DNA from: Candidula unifasciata
Taxonomy: Eukaryota > Mollusca > Gastropoda > Stylommatophora > Geomitridae
Direction: 5' to 3'
NCBI GenBank assembly: GCA_905116865.2
Contig: CAJHNH020004678.1
Location: 211,639 to 275,638 of the forward strand
DNA: 64,000 bases
Below the pieces are notes generated by a model. That model did not search any database and was not told where the DNA came from. It was given only the letters and a program-made list of their open reading frames with translations. Positions 39,201-51,455 of this stretch are shown piece after piece. Position 1 is the first letter of the stretch. Every line of letters starts with the position of its first letter. The translations under genes were made by a program, and so were the position numbers.

Positions 39201-42200
39201 TCGTGCTTACTTCATACACTAGCAGCGGCCAGAGGAGCTTTGGAATCAACATAAATTAGACACACCAAACATTGAACTTTCCGTTCAGCCTGCATTGCTC
39301 GACAGCAAGCAGGCCTGATGCCAGTGACCCAAGTATATGCCGGGCTTCCACTCTATCAGATAACTTGAATCTTAGAGGCAGCCAAGACTTCTTCAGGTGT
39401 AGCCAGACCTCATACAGTCCCTTCGGTTTGCTGCCTGTAGCAGCTTTAAACCATTTTCTAAGTGCATTCTTGTCTGCTCTACACTTCTCAATGTCTTTCT
39501 GCCTTCTGCTTCTTTTGTGCGTGACACCAGGCTGCATCCTCTTGATTTTCTTGAACTCGGGGGTGCAGTGAGTGCAAATTATGTCACCAAAACTTATCAT
39601 CTAGCGACTTTTTTTTCAAGTTCATCATTAATAACCTCACACAGAAACATAGAATACCATCCAGCTCGCACCATGACACCCTAACGCTTGCGGGTGGAAA
39701 CTTGATCTTCATCCACTTTTTGTCAGAGAGTTGCAAATTTGCGCCTCCATGACAGACGCCTTGGGCCTCTCCGGGCGAGTGGGGTTCACTCTGCCCATCA
39801 TTCTCTGACCACCCATGTGCTATCAACAGTAGCCTTGTGCTGACGCTTGCTACGTGGCGCACCTTTACATTTCATCCTTCAGGCACGCATTCTCAGATCA
39901 TGCTTCTCCATAAAGCTTCTTTCACAGGTACATTGCCAGCCCGGTCGTTGGGTAACAATCACGGTCCAGGGACATGCAGGGTCAATAACGATACAATCAG
40001 TTTAAGTGTGTCCTTTATTCTCTTTACCTTTTGGAGGACCCTGAGAGCACACTTCATTTAAGGTAGTAGTATTTGCAATCCACTTATTACTACACTGAAT
40101 TAGGAGAGATTAGCACAGTCTTCAGTCAACACTCTGTTGCCAGAATGAATGTTGTGGCTAGACAGCCTTAAGCAGTATGCAACAATAAACAAACTGTCAT
40201 ACGACTACATAAAAGTGTTGAAACATAACCACCATATACTTACTGTCAAATATTTAAACTCTGTCAACAATAAAACAATCACACGACTACATAAAAGTCT
40301 TGAAACATAACCACCATACACTTACTGTCAAATATGTACACTGTCAACAATAAACAATCACATGACTACATAAATGTGTTGAAACATAACCACCATACAC
40401 TTACTGTCAAATATGTACACTGTCAACAATAAACAATCACAAGACTACATAAATGTGTTGAAACATAACCACCATACACTTACTGTCAAATATGTACACT
40501 GTCAACAATAAACAATCACATGACTACATAAATGTGTTGAAACATAACCACCATACACTTACTGTCAAATATGTACACTGTCAACAATAAACATTCACAT
40601 GACTACATAAATGTGTTGAAACATAACCACCATACACCTACTGTCAAATATGTACACTGTCAACAATAAACATTCACACGACTACATAAAAGTCTTGAAA
40701 CATAACTACCATACACTTACTGTCAAATATGTACACTCTGTCAACAATTCCAACCACTTCCACCTGATATTCAAATGTATCTTCAGAACTTGAGCTGCAT
40801 GCTGATGTTCCTTCAGTGACCTTTAACCTTCTTCTGATCTTTAACAGTAGATTTCTTGTAGGGTTATAGCTGCCCAAGGTGGGCTTGCAATAGGGGTCAT
40901 TGGGTCGGAAGGTCAGCTCTAATTTGAGATCTTCTGATATGACCTGCATCAAATTTAAATACAAAACACTCATTAAAACCCATCCTTGAGGGGGTACCAT
41001 GAACATTCCTGAGAAGTAAAGGTGGCCAGCGTGATGGTCAAAGTGCTGACTGGTCTATAAAATTTAGGTCTAGCCCTATATGCCCAATACACCTGAAGTT
41101 GTGAAAATGGGTCCTTCATTAAAACCAGCTGCAAAAAGTTGATAGACTGTTCTGTTTGAGTGGTGTCTTTTATTGCTTGCTATTGCTGTAAATGGTTTGA
41201 AGGTAAAAGAACTGATTTAAATGCAATGCGTTTTATCCTAGAAAACTTATCTCTTTCTGCACAGTGACAGTTTGTCCACTAAAAGTTACGCAATTGAGCT
41301 GTGACAACATGAGAAAAGGTGAATGGTTAAACCGTTGAAAACAAGGAATTCATGACACTCTCACAACATAGGACAACAAGTGGAAACAGCCATGAATGAA
41401 TGGAAGAATACAAAATCTCACACCAGACAAGATTGGATGACATTTATGACTTGAACCACTGCAACAAATAATGGACAAAACAGATAGTATAAACAATTTT
41501 TAAAAAAAACCGAAGATGAAGAACCGAATACAGATGTTGGCTTTGATCATGCCATTGATGTATCTTTCAAGCTTCCTGTACCTTCGATAATGCATCCAGA
41601 CCTCCCATTGTAGCCAAGGCCCTGTCTTGATTCTGTATGACTCCAGGATAGTCTACACAAACAAAATGCCGAGCCTTGCTGATGTGGGCAGTATACAGCT
41701 TGTCACCAGCTAACCAATCGCTCGCCTCTGGCACAACTTCGTCCTGAAAAATTAAACAGCTCATTTTTCATCTGTCAATGTTATCATCATTAGGATGATG
41801 TGCGTGTTGGAGTGTTGTGACACTGCTTATGCTTGTCAATAACAAATATAGTACAAACTGTATGACTTCTACATTCGGTTTTAAACAACCACATCTCTCT
41901 GGCCTATAGTCAAGTAGTAAGTCCTAGGTTACTCTTGTCACCATACATTTTTTTGTTTAGTATAGCTCGCTTTGACCACACTGGCAATCTGCAGCTTAAA
42001 AGAATTTAATTCTTGAGACATTAGACGAATGAGGGAAATTCTGCACATGAAGCTCAGGGAAGATTACATGAATGAAGCAATGTCTTCTAACAAAGCTTAA
42101 GGTTTGGTTATGTAAAGTAAATTTCTTCCAACACAAAAAGAGAAGCTAATGAATGAATGAAATGACTTCTTAACCAAAAAGAGAAATATATAAATAAAGT

Positions 42201-45200
42201 ACATTTCTTAAAAAAATGGAGTACAAGAATTAAGGACATTTCTGAAAAAGTGGAAGAGTACACAAATAAATGTCATTATATCAATAAATGTTTCAAGGAC
42301 AATCTCAGGATCTCGCTAAACAGATCAAGCACAGATCCGGAAAAATGGGAGGTTGCTGCAAGCAAGTGTTCATTCTGGTATGAAATTTTGTTGTTTGTTT
42401 AAACAGCACAAGAGGCAGCGAGAACTGTAGCCACAGTTCCAACAAAGACAAACCAGAAAAGATTATGAGCCGTCCCCCTCAATGATACAGCAAAAATGCC
42501 AAGAATGCCACCTGATGCAATGAACCGGCCATATCATCTATAAATAAAATCTCAATAAATATTGGTGTACAAAAAGACTGGTCATTATCATTTGTGATAG
42601 GCAAACAAAAATACTTGAGTCAAGAATCCAAACTGTATTAAATACCAGCAAGATGTGAATGATCATGATGGGACAGTATGCACTGGAGCAGGTTAACCAG
42701 TTCAAATACCTGGGAGTTGTATTAGACCAAAACAGCGGCGTTAAGACTGAGCTGGTAACACGAAAAGCAGCTGCTGGGAGACTCTTCCAGGCCATAAACC
42801 GAGGGTTTCTTAGCAAAAGAGAAATTGGCAAGAGGAAGAAAAAGGCTGTTTACCGCTCTACTATGTACCCAGTCCTGACCTATGGGTGAGAGTCATGGCA
42901 TATGACAACAGCTCACACAAAGCCAGATGCAGTTAAAAGTAGGAAATGAGATATCTGAGAAAGGTTGTCCAAGTGACAAGAAGGGACAAAGTCCGCAATC
43001 AGACAGTATGTCAAGATCTTGATACCCAGTTCACAACAAACCCGTGTGGGATTAGTGACAGTTACGATGGTTTTAGGACATTGTATGCAGAACAGGAGAG
43101 AAAAATCGGCCACCATGGCAGGCATGGGAGGCTAAGAACCAGACCTCCATGACGACCCAAGGAAGACAACATCCGACATTCATTAACTGACAGAAGGAGA
43201 TGGACTGGAAGGTAATATTACAAAGCACAGAAAGAAAACTGGTATATGATAGAGACGTCTGCCGATCTTTAAATTAGGCAAACCTCAACAGAAGGAGATG
43301 GATGTTAAAAGAGGAGTGACTAAGGTAAGTAAGATGTGAATGTCAGCAGCAGACAACAACAGAAGACAGATCTATGTTAAAAGTCAGTAAATTATTTGCA
43401 CATGACAACAGAAGAGATGGATGTTAAAAGTAGGTATATTATTTGCACATGACAACAGAAGAGATGGATGTTAAAAGTAGGTATATTATTTGCACATGAC
43501 AACAGAAGGAGATGGATGTTAAAAGTAGGTATATTATTTGCACATGACAACAGAAGGAGATGGATGTTAAAAGTAGGTATATTATTTGCACATGACAACA
43601 GAAGGAGATGGATGTTAAAAGTAGGTATATTATTTGCACATGACAACAGAAGGAGATGGATGTTAAAAGTAGGTATATTATTTGCACATGACAACAGAAG
43701 GAGATGGATGTTAAAAGTAGGCCTATTATTTGCACATGACAACAGAAGGAGATGGATGTTAAAAGTAGGTATATTATTTGCACATGACATCAGCAGAAGG
43801 AGATTTGCACATGAAACAAAGTAATGGATGTTAAAAAGTATTATATTATGGCACATGACAACAGAAGGAGTAGGTAGGATTATTGCACATGACAACAGAA
43901 GTAGATGTATGTTCTAGGTCGCTATTTGCACATGACAACAGAAGGAGATGGATGTTTAAAGTAGGTATATTATTGCACATGACACAGAAGAATGATGTTT
44001 AAAGAGGATGTTATTTGCACATGACAACAGAAGGCATGGATTGTTAAAAGTAGGTCTACATTTGCACATGAGACAACAGAAGGAGATGGATGTTAAAAGT
44101 AGGTATATTATTTGCACATGACAACAGAAGGATGGATGTTAAAAGTAGGTATACTTATTTGCAATGACAACAGAAGGAGATGGATGTTAAAAGGTACTAC
44201 TTATTTTGCACATGACAAACAGAAGAGATGGATGTTAAAAGTAGTATATTATTTTGCACATGACAACAAAGGAGCATTGATGTAAAAGCCAAGGTATATT
44301 ATTTGCACATGACATAACAGAAGGAGATGGATGTTAAAAAGTAGTATAAGTACACTGACACAGAAGGAGTGGACAAGTAGGTATATTATGTTTGAGGGAG
44401 TAATAATAAGCACATATGAATTATTTCCACATGACAACAAGAGAGATGGTGTAGAAAGTAGGTATAATTATTTGCACATGACACATAAAGGAGAATGGAT
44501 GGTTACAAGTAGGTATACTATTGCACATGGACAAACAGAAGGAGATGGATGTTAAAAGTAGGTATATTATTTGCACATGACAACAGAAGGAGATGGATGT
44601 TAAAAGTAGGTATTTTATTGTGAACAACAAGGTAACTTTATATTGTTCTAAATAATTAAGATAAAACAAACCTTTAGATTGTCTGAACTGGAAGAGCTGG
44701 CATCTTTGTGAACAAATTCAAATGAATCGAATGCATCAACCCCTGACTGTGATTTATTTTGCAATGATCCTGAGTCGTCACCTTCTGCTTCCTCAATATC
44801 GTCAATATCTCTTTCCTCATCTCCATCATCTACAATATCTTCATCAACCTCAAAATCTTTTGAATCATCCATGTTATCACCATCTATAGCTCTGATTTCT
44901 GGATCAGGTTCAGTACCTCCAAGGACTGTATCAATACCGCAAGTATCTTTAGAATTACTAAACTGTCCGCGGTTGTTTTTCTTCTTCAACGGCGATGAAT
45001 CAGACAAATCATCCACTGATTGTTCAGAATCCTCCATTATATCTATAAGTAGAACAGACAAAAATGATACATTTAATTTATGCACAACTGTTGAAACAGA
45101 CCAAATTAAATTTACAGAATATACAGAACAGGCGTCATCAGTCCTTTTACACTTGTAGAGCTTTTGAGGAGAAGATCAGAGCACTTATGGATCTGTCCGG

Positions 45201-48200
45201 AGTGTGTGATAATAATCATTTCTAATCACTAATCACTAAATGAAATTTACCAAACTGAAAACAAAAAAATGCAGTCATGAATAATGAAATGAATAGTGTT
45301 GCTACTTTGACATTTACAGAAAGTTATTTTATAATTGCTCTAAAATGTTGAAAGATGTTTAACCCTTTCATCCTGTAAAAATCTTTAAAATAATCTTTTC
45401 CCCTTCAAATGTAAAAAAAAAATTTTTTAATGCAAAATTATAATTCTCTGAAACTCCACCTTAAGAAACTAGGATCAAAGAAAAAGAAGAAGAAATTTTG
45501 AGTCTTGGTCAGTATCTAGAAATATCCAGGGAGTTGAACCCCTAAGTCAGGCAGCCAAAAAGTCCTCTGCTTCTTTGGTGATGTCAAGTCACTCAAAATT
45601 GTTTCATTTTTCCTAATCATTACATGTATAGATCAGGAAACAATAAGTTTGTTTACACATATAGATCAGGAAACAATTAATTTTTACATGGAGGGAAGTA
45701 ATCATTATATAAAAATAGAGCAAAGAATGTAACTTACTTCTTACTTTTACCCGAAGAGAAATGTTTTTGGTCACTTTGCAGTAGACAATCAATGTGGTGC
45801 AATAATGAAATTACAAGAGTAAAAAACATTATAAAAAATTAAAGGAATATTTTTTTTTGGGGCAGGTTTTATATTTTTGCAGGTTTCATATTTTTGCAGA
45901 AATAAACAAAGACTGTGTGTGTGGGCATCACCATGTGTGTATTAAAAGTGACTTGGAAGTATGAGTCTCCATCACTGCCCCATTCACTCAAGTGACTTGG
46001 AAGTATAAGTATCCATCACTGCCCTATTCAGTCAAGTGACTTTGAAGTATGAGTATCTATCACTGGCCCATTCAGTCAAGTGACTTGGATGTATGAGTAT
46101 CCATAACTGCCCCATTCAGTCAAGTGACTTTGAAGTATGAGTATCTATCACTGCCCCATTCAGTCAAGTGACTTGGATGTATGAGTCTCCATCACTGCTC
46201 CATTCAGTCAAGTGACTTGGAAGTATGAGTATCCATAACTGCCCCATTCAGTCAAGTGACGTAGAGCCAAAAAGTCACATGTATGGATTCACCTCTCTAC
46301 GAATGCACCACTGAAGAACAGTGCACTGTAGTGCACTTTCTGTGAGCAGAGAGAGTCAAACTGGCAGACACCACCATCAGCTGTTAGTTCAAAATGGAGC
46401 AGGCACCATGAAATGAAAGGTGTAGGAGTGGGTAGACCATTTTAAACTTGGACGCGAAAGTTTTAACGGACAAAAGTCAAATTGGTTGGCCCCAATGAAA
46501 AAATCTAACCGGTGAAAACCATAATCAGGGACAATCAAAGAATCACAACAGCCCAAGTGGCATATCTCCTGGACATCAGTTTCATATCTGCATGCGGAAA
46601 ACTCCATGATGAATTAGGGTACCATAAAGTCTGTACGAGGTGAATACCCAAGAAACTCACAGCTGAGCATCATTTTTTTTTTCTTTTCAGGTTGGTCTCC
46701 CAAATGCCCAGCCTGGCCACCCGACTACCCGAAGATATTACGTTGGTAATCCGGACTGAATGAGGAAACTGCCAGGCAAATTTTTTTAGATGATTTTGCT
46801 GTTTGGGTTTCACCCGTGACCAATCCCGGTCCTCTTGGACAGACCCAGTGAAGCAGAGCTACACTTTGATCTTTGCCGAAAGGCCGTCAGCAGCAGTGCG
46901 TCAGTGGCTACACAGTTGTTCCAAAATTATAAAGCTGATCCCAGTATCTTGGAATGAATCGTGATCGCTGATGAAACACGGGTTCACTACTAAGAACAAT
47001 ACAGTGACCCCAGGGGACATAATTAATTCTTTGTGGAAGTTCACATAATAATAATATAATTTCATAATTAATATTGTTTGAAATTAGGGTTAGGGCTAAC
47101 CCTAAAAATTACTCAAACCACTGCAATATTAAATATGAAAGAAAATAATGTGAAAGTACACAAACGATAGATTGTCTCCCTTACGTATACCGTAAACACC
47201 TAGTGATTCCGTCACTATGTCCTTGTTCCAAAATAATTAAAAGCACAAAGCAAGGTAAGAGGTGTCAGGGCCGACAAGCATGAAGATGGCTGCAGGATAT
47301 TAGGGACTTATAACTTATAAGCTATCCTTCAAATAACGGTAATAAATTATTGAGGCGGAAAATATACCCTAACAGAGCCTCAGTCATGTGTCACTTATGG
47401 CCACAGCCGAATTGCAAACTTCCGGCACCGCCGAGTGTATCCCCCACGCCGCTCATGCGGTGTGGATTGGGGCTAAACTAGGGGATACTCTTGGCGGTGG
47501 CAGAAGTCGTCGGAAAAGCGCAATTTAAGACGACAGAAGTGCGCAATTGACATGTGACTGAGGCTCTGTTAGGGTATATTTTGCGCCTCGATAATTTAGG
47601 ACCCTTATTCGGAAGATAGCCGACTTATTGAATACGAAAGTGCACGAGGCGAAAGAGATAGCCAGAGTCTCAGTATTAGTACTATTACGTTAGCGGCGTC
47701 CGTGGCTAAGGCGTTGCGAGCAAAGATTCGAAAGACTGACTTAGTGGAGACTGTCTGTACATGAGACGTCGAGATCGAGCCTAAAATGGTATCAGGATGG
47801 GCTTCCTGGGTAAGTAAAAATATTGAAAACAGATGCTGATGGTCTTTAAAATTGGGACGCTCCTCAATAAAGGTGAAAAGGGTGTTTTATATGTATATTC
47901 AAGTTACGTTCAGACTTCATAGTTAGGGCAAGCAGTCTGTATGAGATGATATCAGAATTTACCACTCAACATCAGTATATTCATCACGTTCCAACTTGGG
48001 TTTTGATTTTTTCATAACATCACGATGATGACACTTAATCTTGGTTTCATGCGTATGGTCTAGACTCTAGCAGTATGAAATCACACCCGGATGTATCGCA
48101 ATTTTTATTGGTTAAATAATAGATTCGCAATAGCACGCTTGAATCTATACACCAATGTTCCTCAGCCTTTGTACATTTTCATCCACAGCATACCAAAATA

Positions 48201-48280
48201 GTGGGAATTGTTTGGAGGCCCTCATGCTAAAAAAAACCTGACACACAAAAACAAAATGTAAATAGCACTTTATTAGGGTG

Positions 48281-48314
<34 letters not shown>

Positions 48315-51300
48315 GGGGGGTGGGGAGAAGAGTTGTGATCCGATTTTTAAAAATTTTGCTTATAACACATTTGCTGCTGCTCAAACGTTGAAAAATAGAA
48401 TATATTTGGCTGGATCGTTATTTTTGAAATACGAAGTGCTCCAATAACACGCGTTCTATTTATGTGTTTAGGTTTTACTAATGACATGCCTTTCCACACG
48501 AAAGTAAGTCCTTGACATGTTAATTCTATAGACTTAGGAAAGGGGGGGGGGGCGGAACTATTGACGTTTACACACCACGAAGCAGATTTTTGATTGGCGG
48601 CGCACTGATTGAAGAACACTGCTGTACACTCAATTCCACCGCCATTCCACCGCTCAAACCTCCACCAGTGGTATACATAATAATGAAATCATTATTAAAA
48701 GCTAAAGTAATTTAATGAAATTGTAGTCTAACCTTTGATAGTAAACTGTCAAATAATCAGGGCGTTAATGGGAAAAATACAGTATATTATTATCAAGTGT
48801 TGACGACAGTTTCAAAAACAGTTCTGACCACCGAAGCGAACATGATATCTCAGTTACTGGTTTGAAATCTTGCTCTGGTGATCAAAACCACTGCCTTCTA
48901 TAATAATAAATAGAGAAGGCCGTGATCAAAACTAATCGCTGTTCCTTGGAAAATCTTTTTGTTCCCAAAATAAAACAGCTTTATTTAATTTAATTAATTT
49001 GTCTATATAACTTACGTGCTATGGTTTCTTGGCAAGTTTTGCAGAAGGTAGTTTGCCATTTCTTTCCTTCTCGACAGTGACTGTACTAGTCGGAGCTATA
49101 GCCATTGTCTGTGTCGATGAAATCATCTGCCTATCGCAAAAAGGTTGTTATGGGAGCAAGGGACATGCTTCTGACTGACTGGTTTAACTAGTTCATATGT
49201 CTCTTCCTCTTTTTGTTATGTATATCATTTTTTTAAAATTAAACTTAAATTATTACCAGTATGGTCAGTGTTTTCCAAGTAAAACTGATCAATAGTAAGA
49301 ACAGAAATAGATGAATTCACTGCTTTACAGAGCGTAGTTCACACACATCCCTCCGAGATTTTAAACTTCCTCATTGTCTTTACTGCTTTGAACTTTAATT
49401 TATCCGCATTTCTGGGTCTTGAACGTGAAGTTTACTATTAAAATATGAGTCCAGTCATGACATTTTTTGCAAAATTGTATTCTCTACCACCCCCACCCCC
49501 CCCCCTCTTTTTTCCCACAATCCCCCTCCCCAGCTTTCTTACGTTATGCATCATCCACCTAATCTCTAGATCGTCAGTTAATGCTGTAGAAAAAATGTAC
49601 TTGGGTTGGAAGGAGGAGGGGGCGACTGTTTAGAAAATGTTGTAGAACTTTGACAACTGAATATACTTGAAGTCAGTGTTCTTCGAGCCATGGGCCGGCA
49701 CATAAGTCTGCCCAGTCATTTGACGGGGGTAGGGTGGATAGTGTTTCAGTAACAAGCGGTATTGAACATAACAAGTCAATCATTCACAAGTCAATCAATG
49801 ACAAGTGGTATCGAACATAACAAGTCAACCAGTCACAAGTGGTATCGAGCATAACAAGTCAATCAGTCACAAGTGGTATTGAACATAACAAGTCAATCAA
49901 TGACAAGTGGTATTGAACATAACAAGTCAGTCAGTCACAAGTGGTATTGAACACAACAAGTCAGTCAGTCACAAGTGGTATTGAACATAACAAGTCAATC
50001 AGTAACAAGTGGTATTGAACATAGCAAGTCAATCAGTAACAAGTGGTATTGAACAGAACAAGTCAATCAATGACAAGTGGTAACGAACATAACAAGTCAA
50101 TCAGTCACAAGTGGTATTAAACATAACAAATCAATCAGTAACAAGTGGTATTGAACATAACAAGTCTGCATTTAAGGATGTTAGCTGAACACTTGGAATA
50201 TGAACAAGAAAAGCCCATCGAGTTGTTTTCTGATGTCATTCTTGTGTTCAGATATAATTGCAGTGTTGTCTTAGTTTTGCATATCACTCTAAAAAGACTA
50301 TCCGTGTTTGAGTTATAAAGCTATGGGATTGACGGTTTCGGAAACGCTATTTGCTTCTAGAAGACTCTTAACAAATTTCACAGCAGAGAAGCAATCAATT
50401 ATTGATGCACCCAAACTGCTTGAGGTAAGAAAAATTAAAAACGGTAAAATTATTTTCCCGTGTAACTGCATGTCAGTTCTCCAGGCGACTCACAGGGATT
50501 CACGAGACAACATGGAGAGAAAACAGACCAGCCAGGATAAACAGACTCTCCCCAAAAAATCATATCGTTTTCCAGGGAATCTCGGCTCACTGCGGCAGAC
50601 AAACTTGCAAAATAAAAATACAAAAACGGACACAGGAGAAACAAAACACCCATTCATTGTCATTACCAGAAATCAAAACATTTATCAAGAGAAAATATAA
50701 GGAATTGTGGAGAGAACAAACCAACAGTAAACATCCCAAGAACCCATCAGCAGACTCAACATACAACAATTTTTCGTCTCCGAACAAGACACTGCAGGCT
50801 CAACTAACACATGAATAAAATATCGACTATGCAGTCCCCACAGTGTGCCTCTCCTAGACAGGACCATACCATATACACATGAGCACATTCTGCAGATCTG
50901 CCCACTTTACCTATAACATTGAAAAGAAATCCGGACTCAAGAGCAAAGTGTGCAGAGCAAGCAAGCTATGGGGAACCACGAAGGATCTGCTACTGACATG
51001 CGAGTTAATAGAGGCAACCCATCTGACGGTCTGACCTAAGCAACAAAACAGAATGCAAAGAAGAAGATAATGGTTAGTTGAGTATCCTTTACAGGACGTT
51101 GCAGAACCAACCCCAACAGCCCCTGGCTGTTGTGTGGTTGTTGTGTGGTTTTTCTAGGCAAATTTACGTCCAGTAGTTTGCCATTGCTCTCTGGGCGGTC
51201 GTCCCTCTGATACCACTGTCGAAACCAACGCAAGGCGCATGGCCCGCAGTTAGAATCGAACCCGGCATCCCGACATTACGAAGCGTTTGCATCGACTTAG

Positions 51301-51412
51301 CTACAGAGCCGACAAAGAAGATAATGCAGGTACATTAATAAACATACTCTCAGCGAACTCATTACTGTTAAAAACACACGTACTACAAATATACATGCAT
51401 ACATACATAGCG

Positions 51413-51455
<43 letters not shown>

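Noticed and set aside
43468..43824. 118-codon plus-strand frame with 16-residue repeats as a repeat protein
   Set aside because: It is the 48-bp minisatellite in frame; it loses frame where the array becomes irregular.
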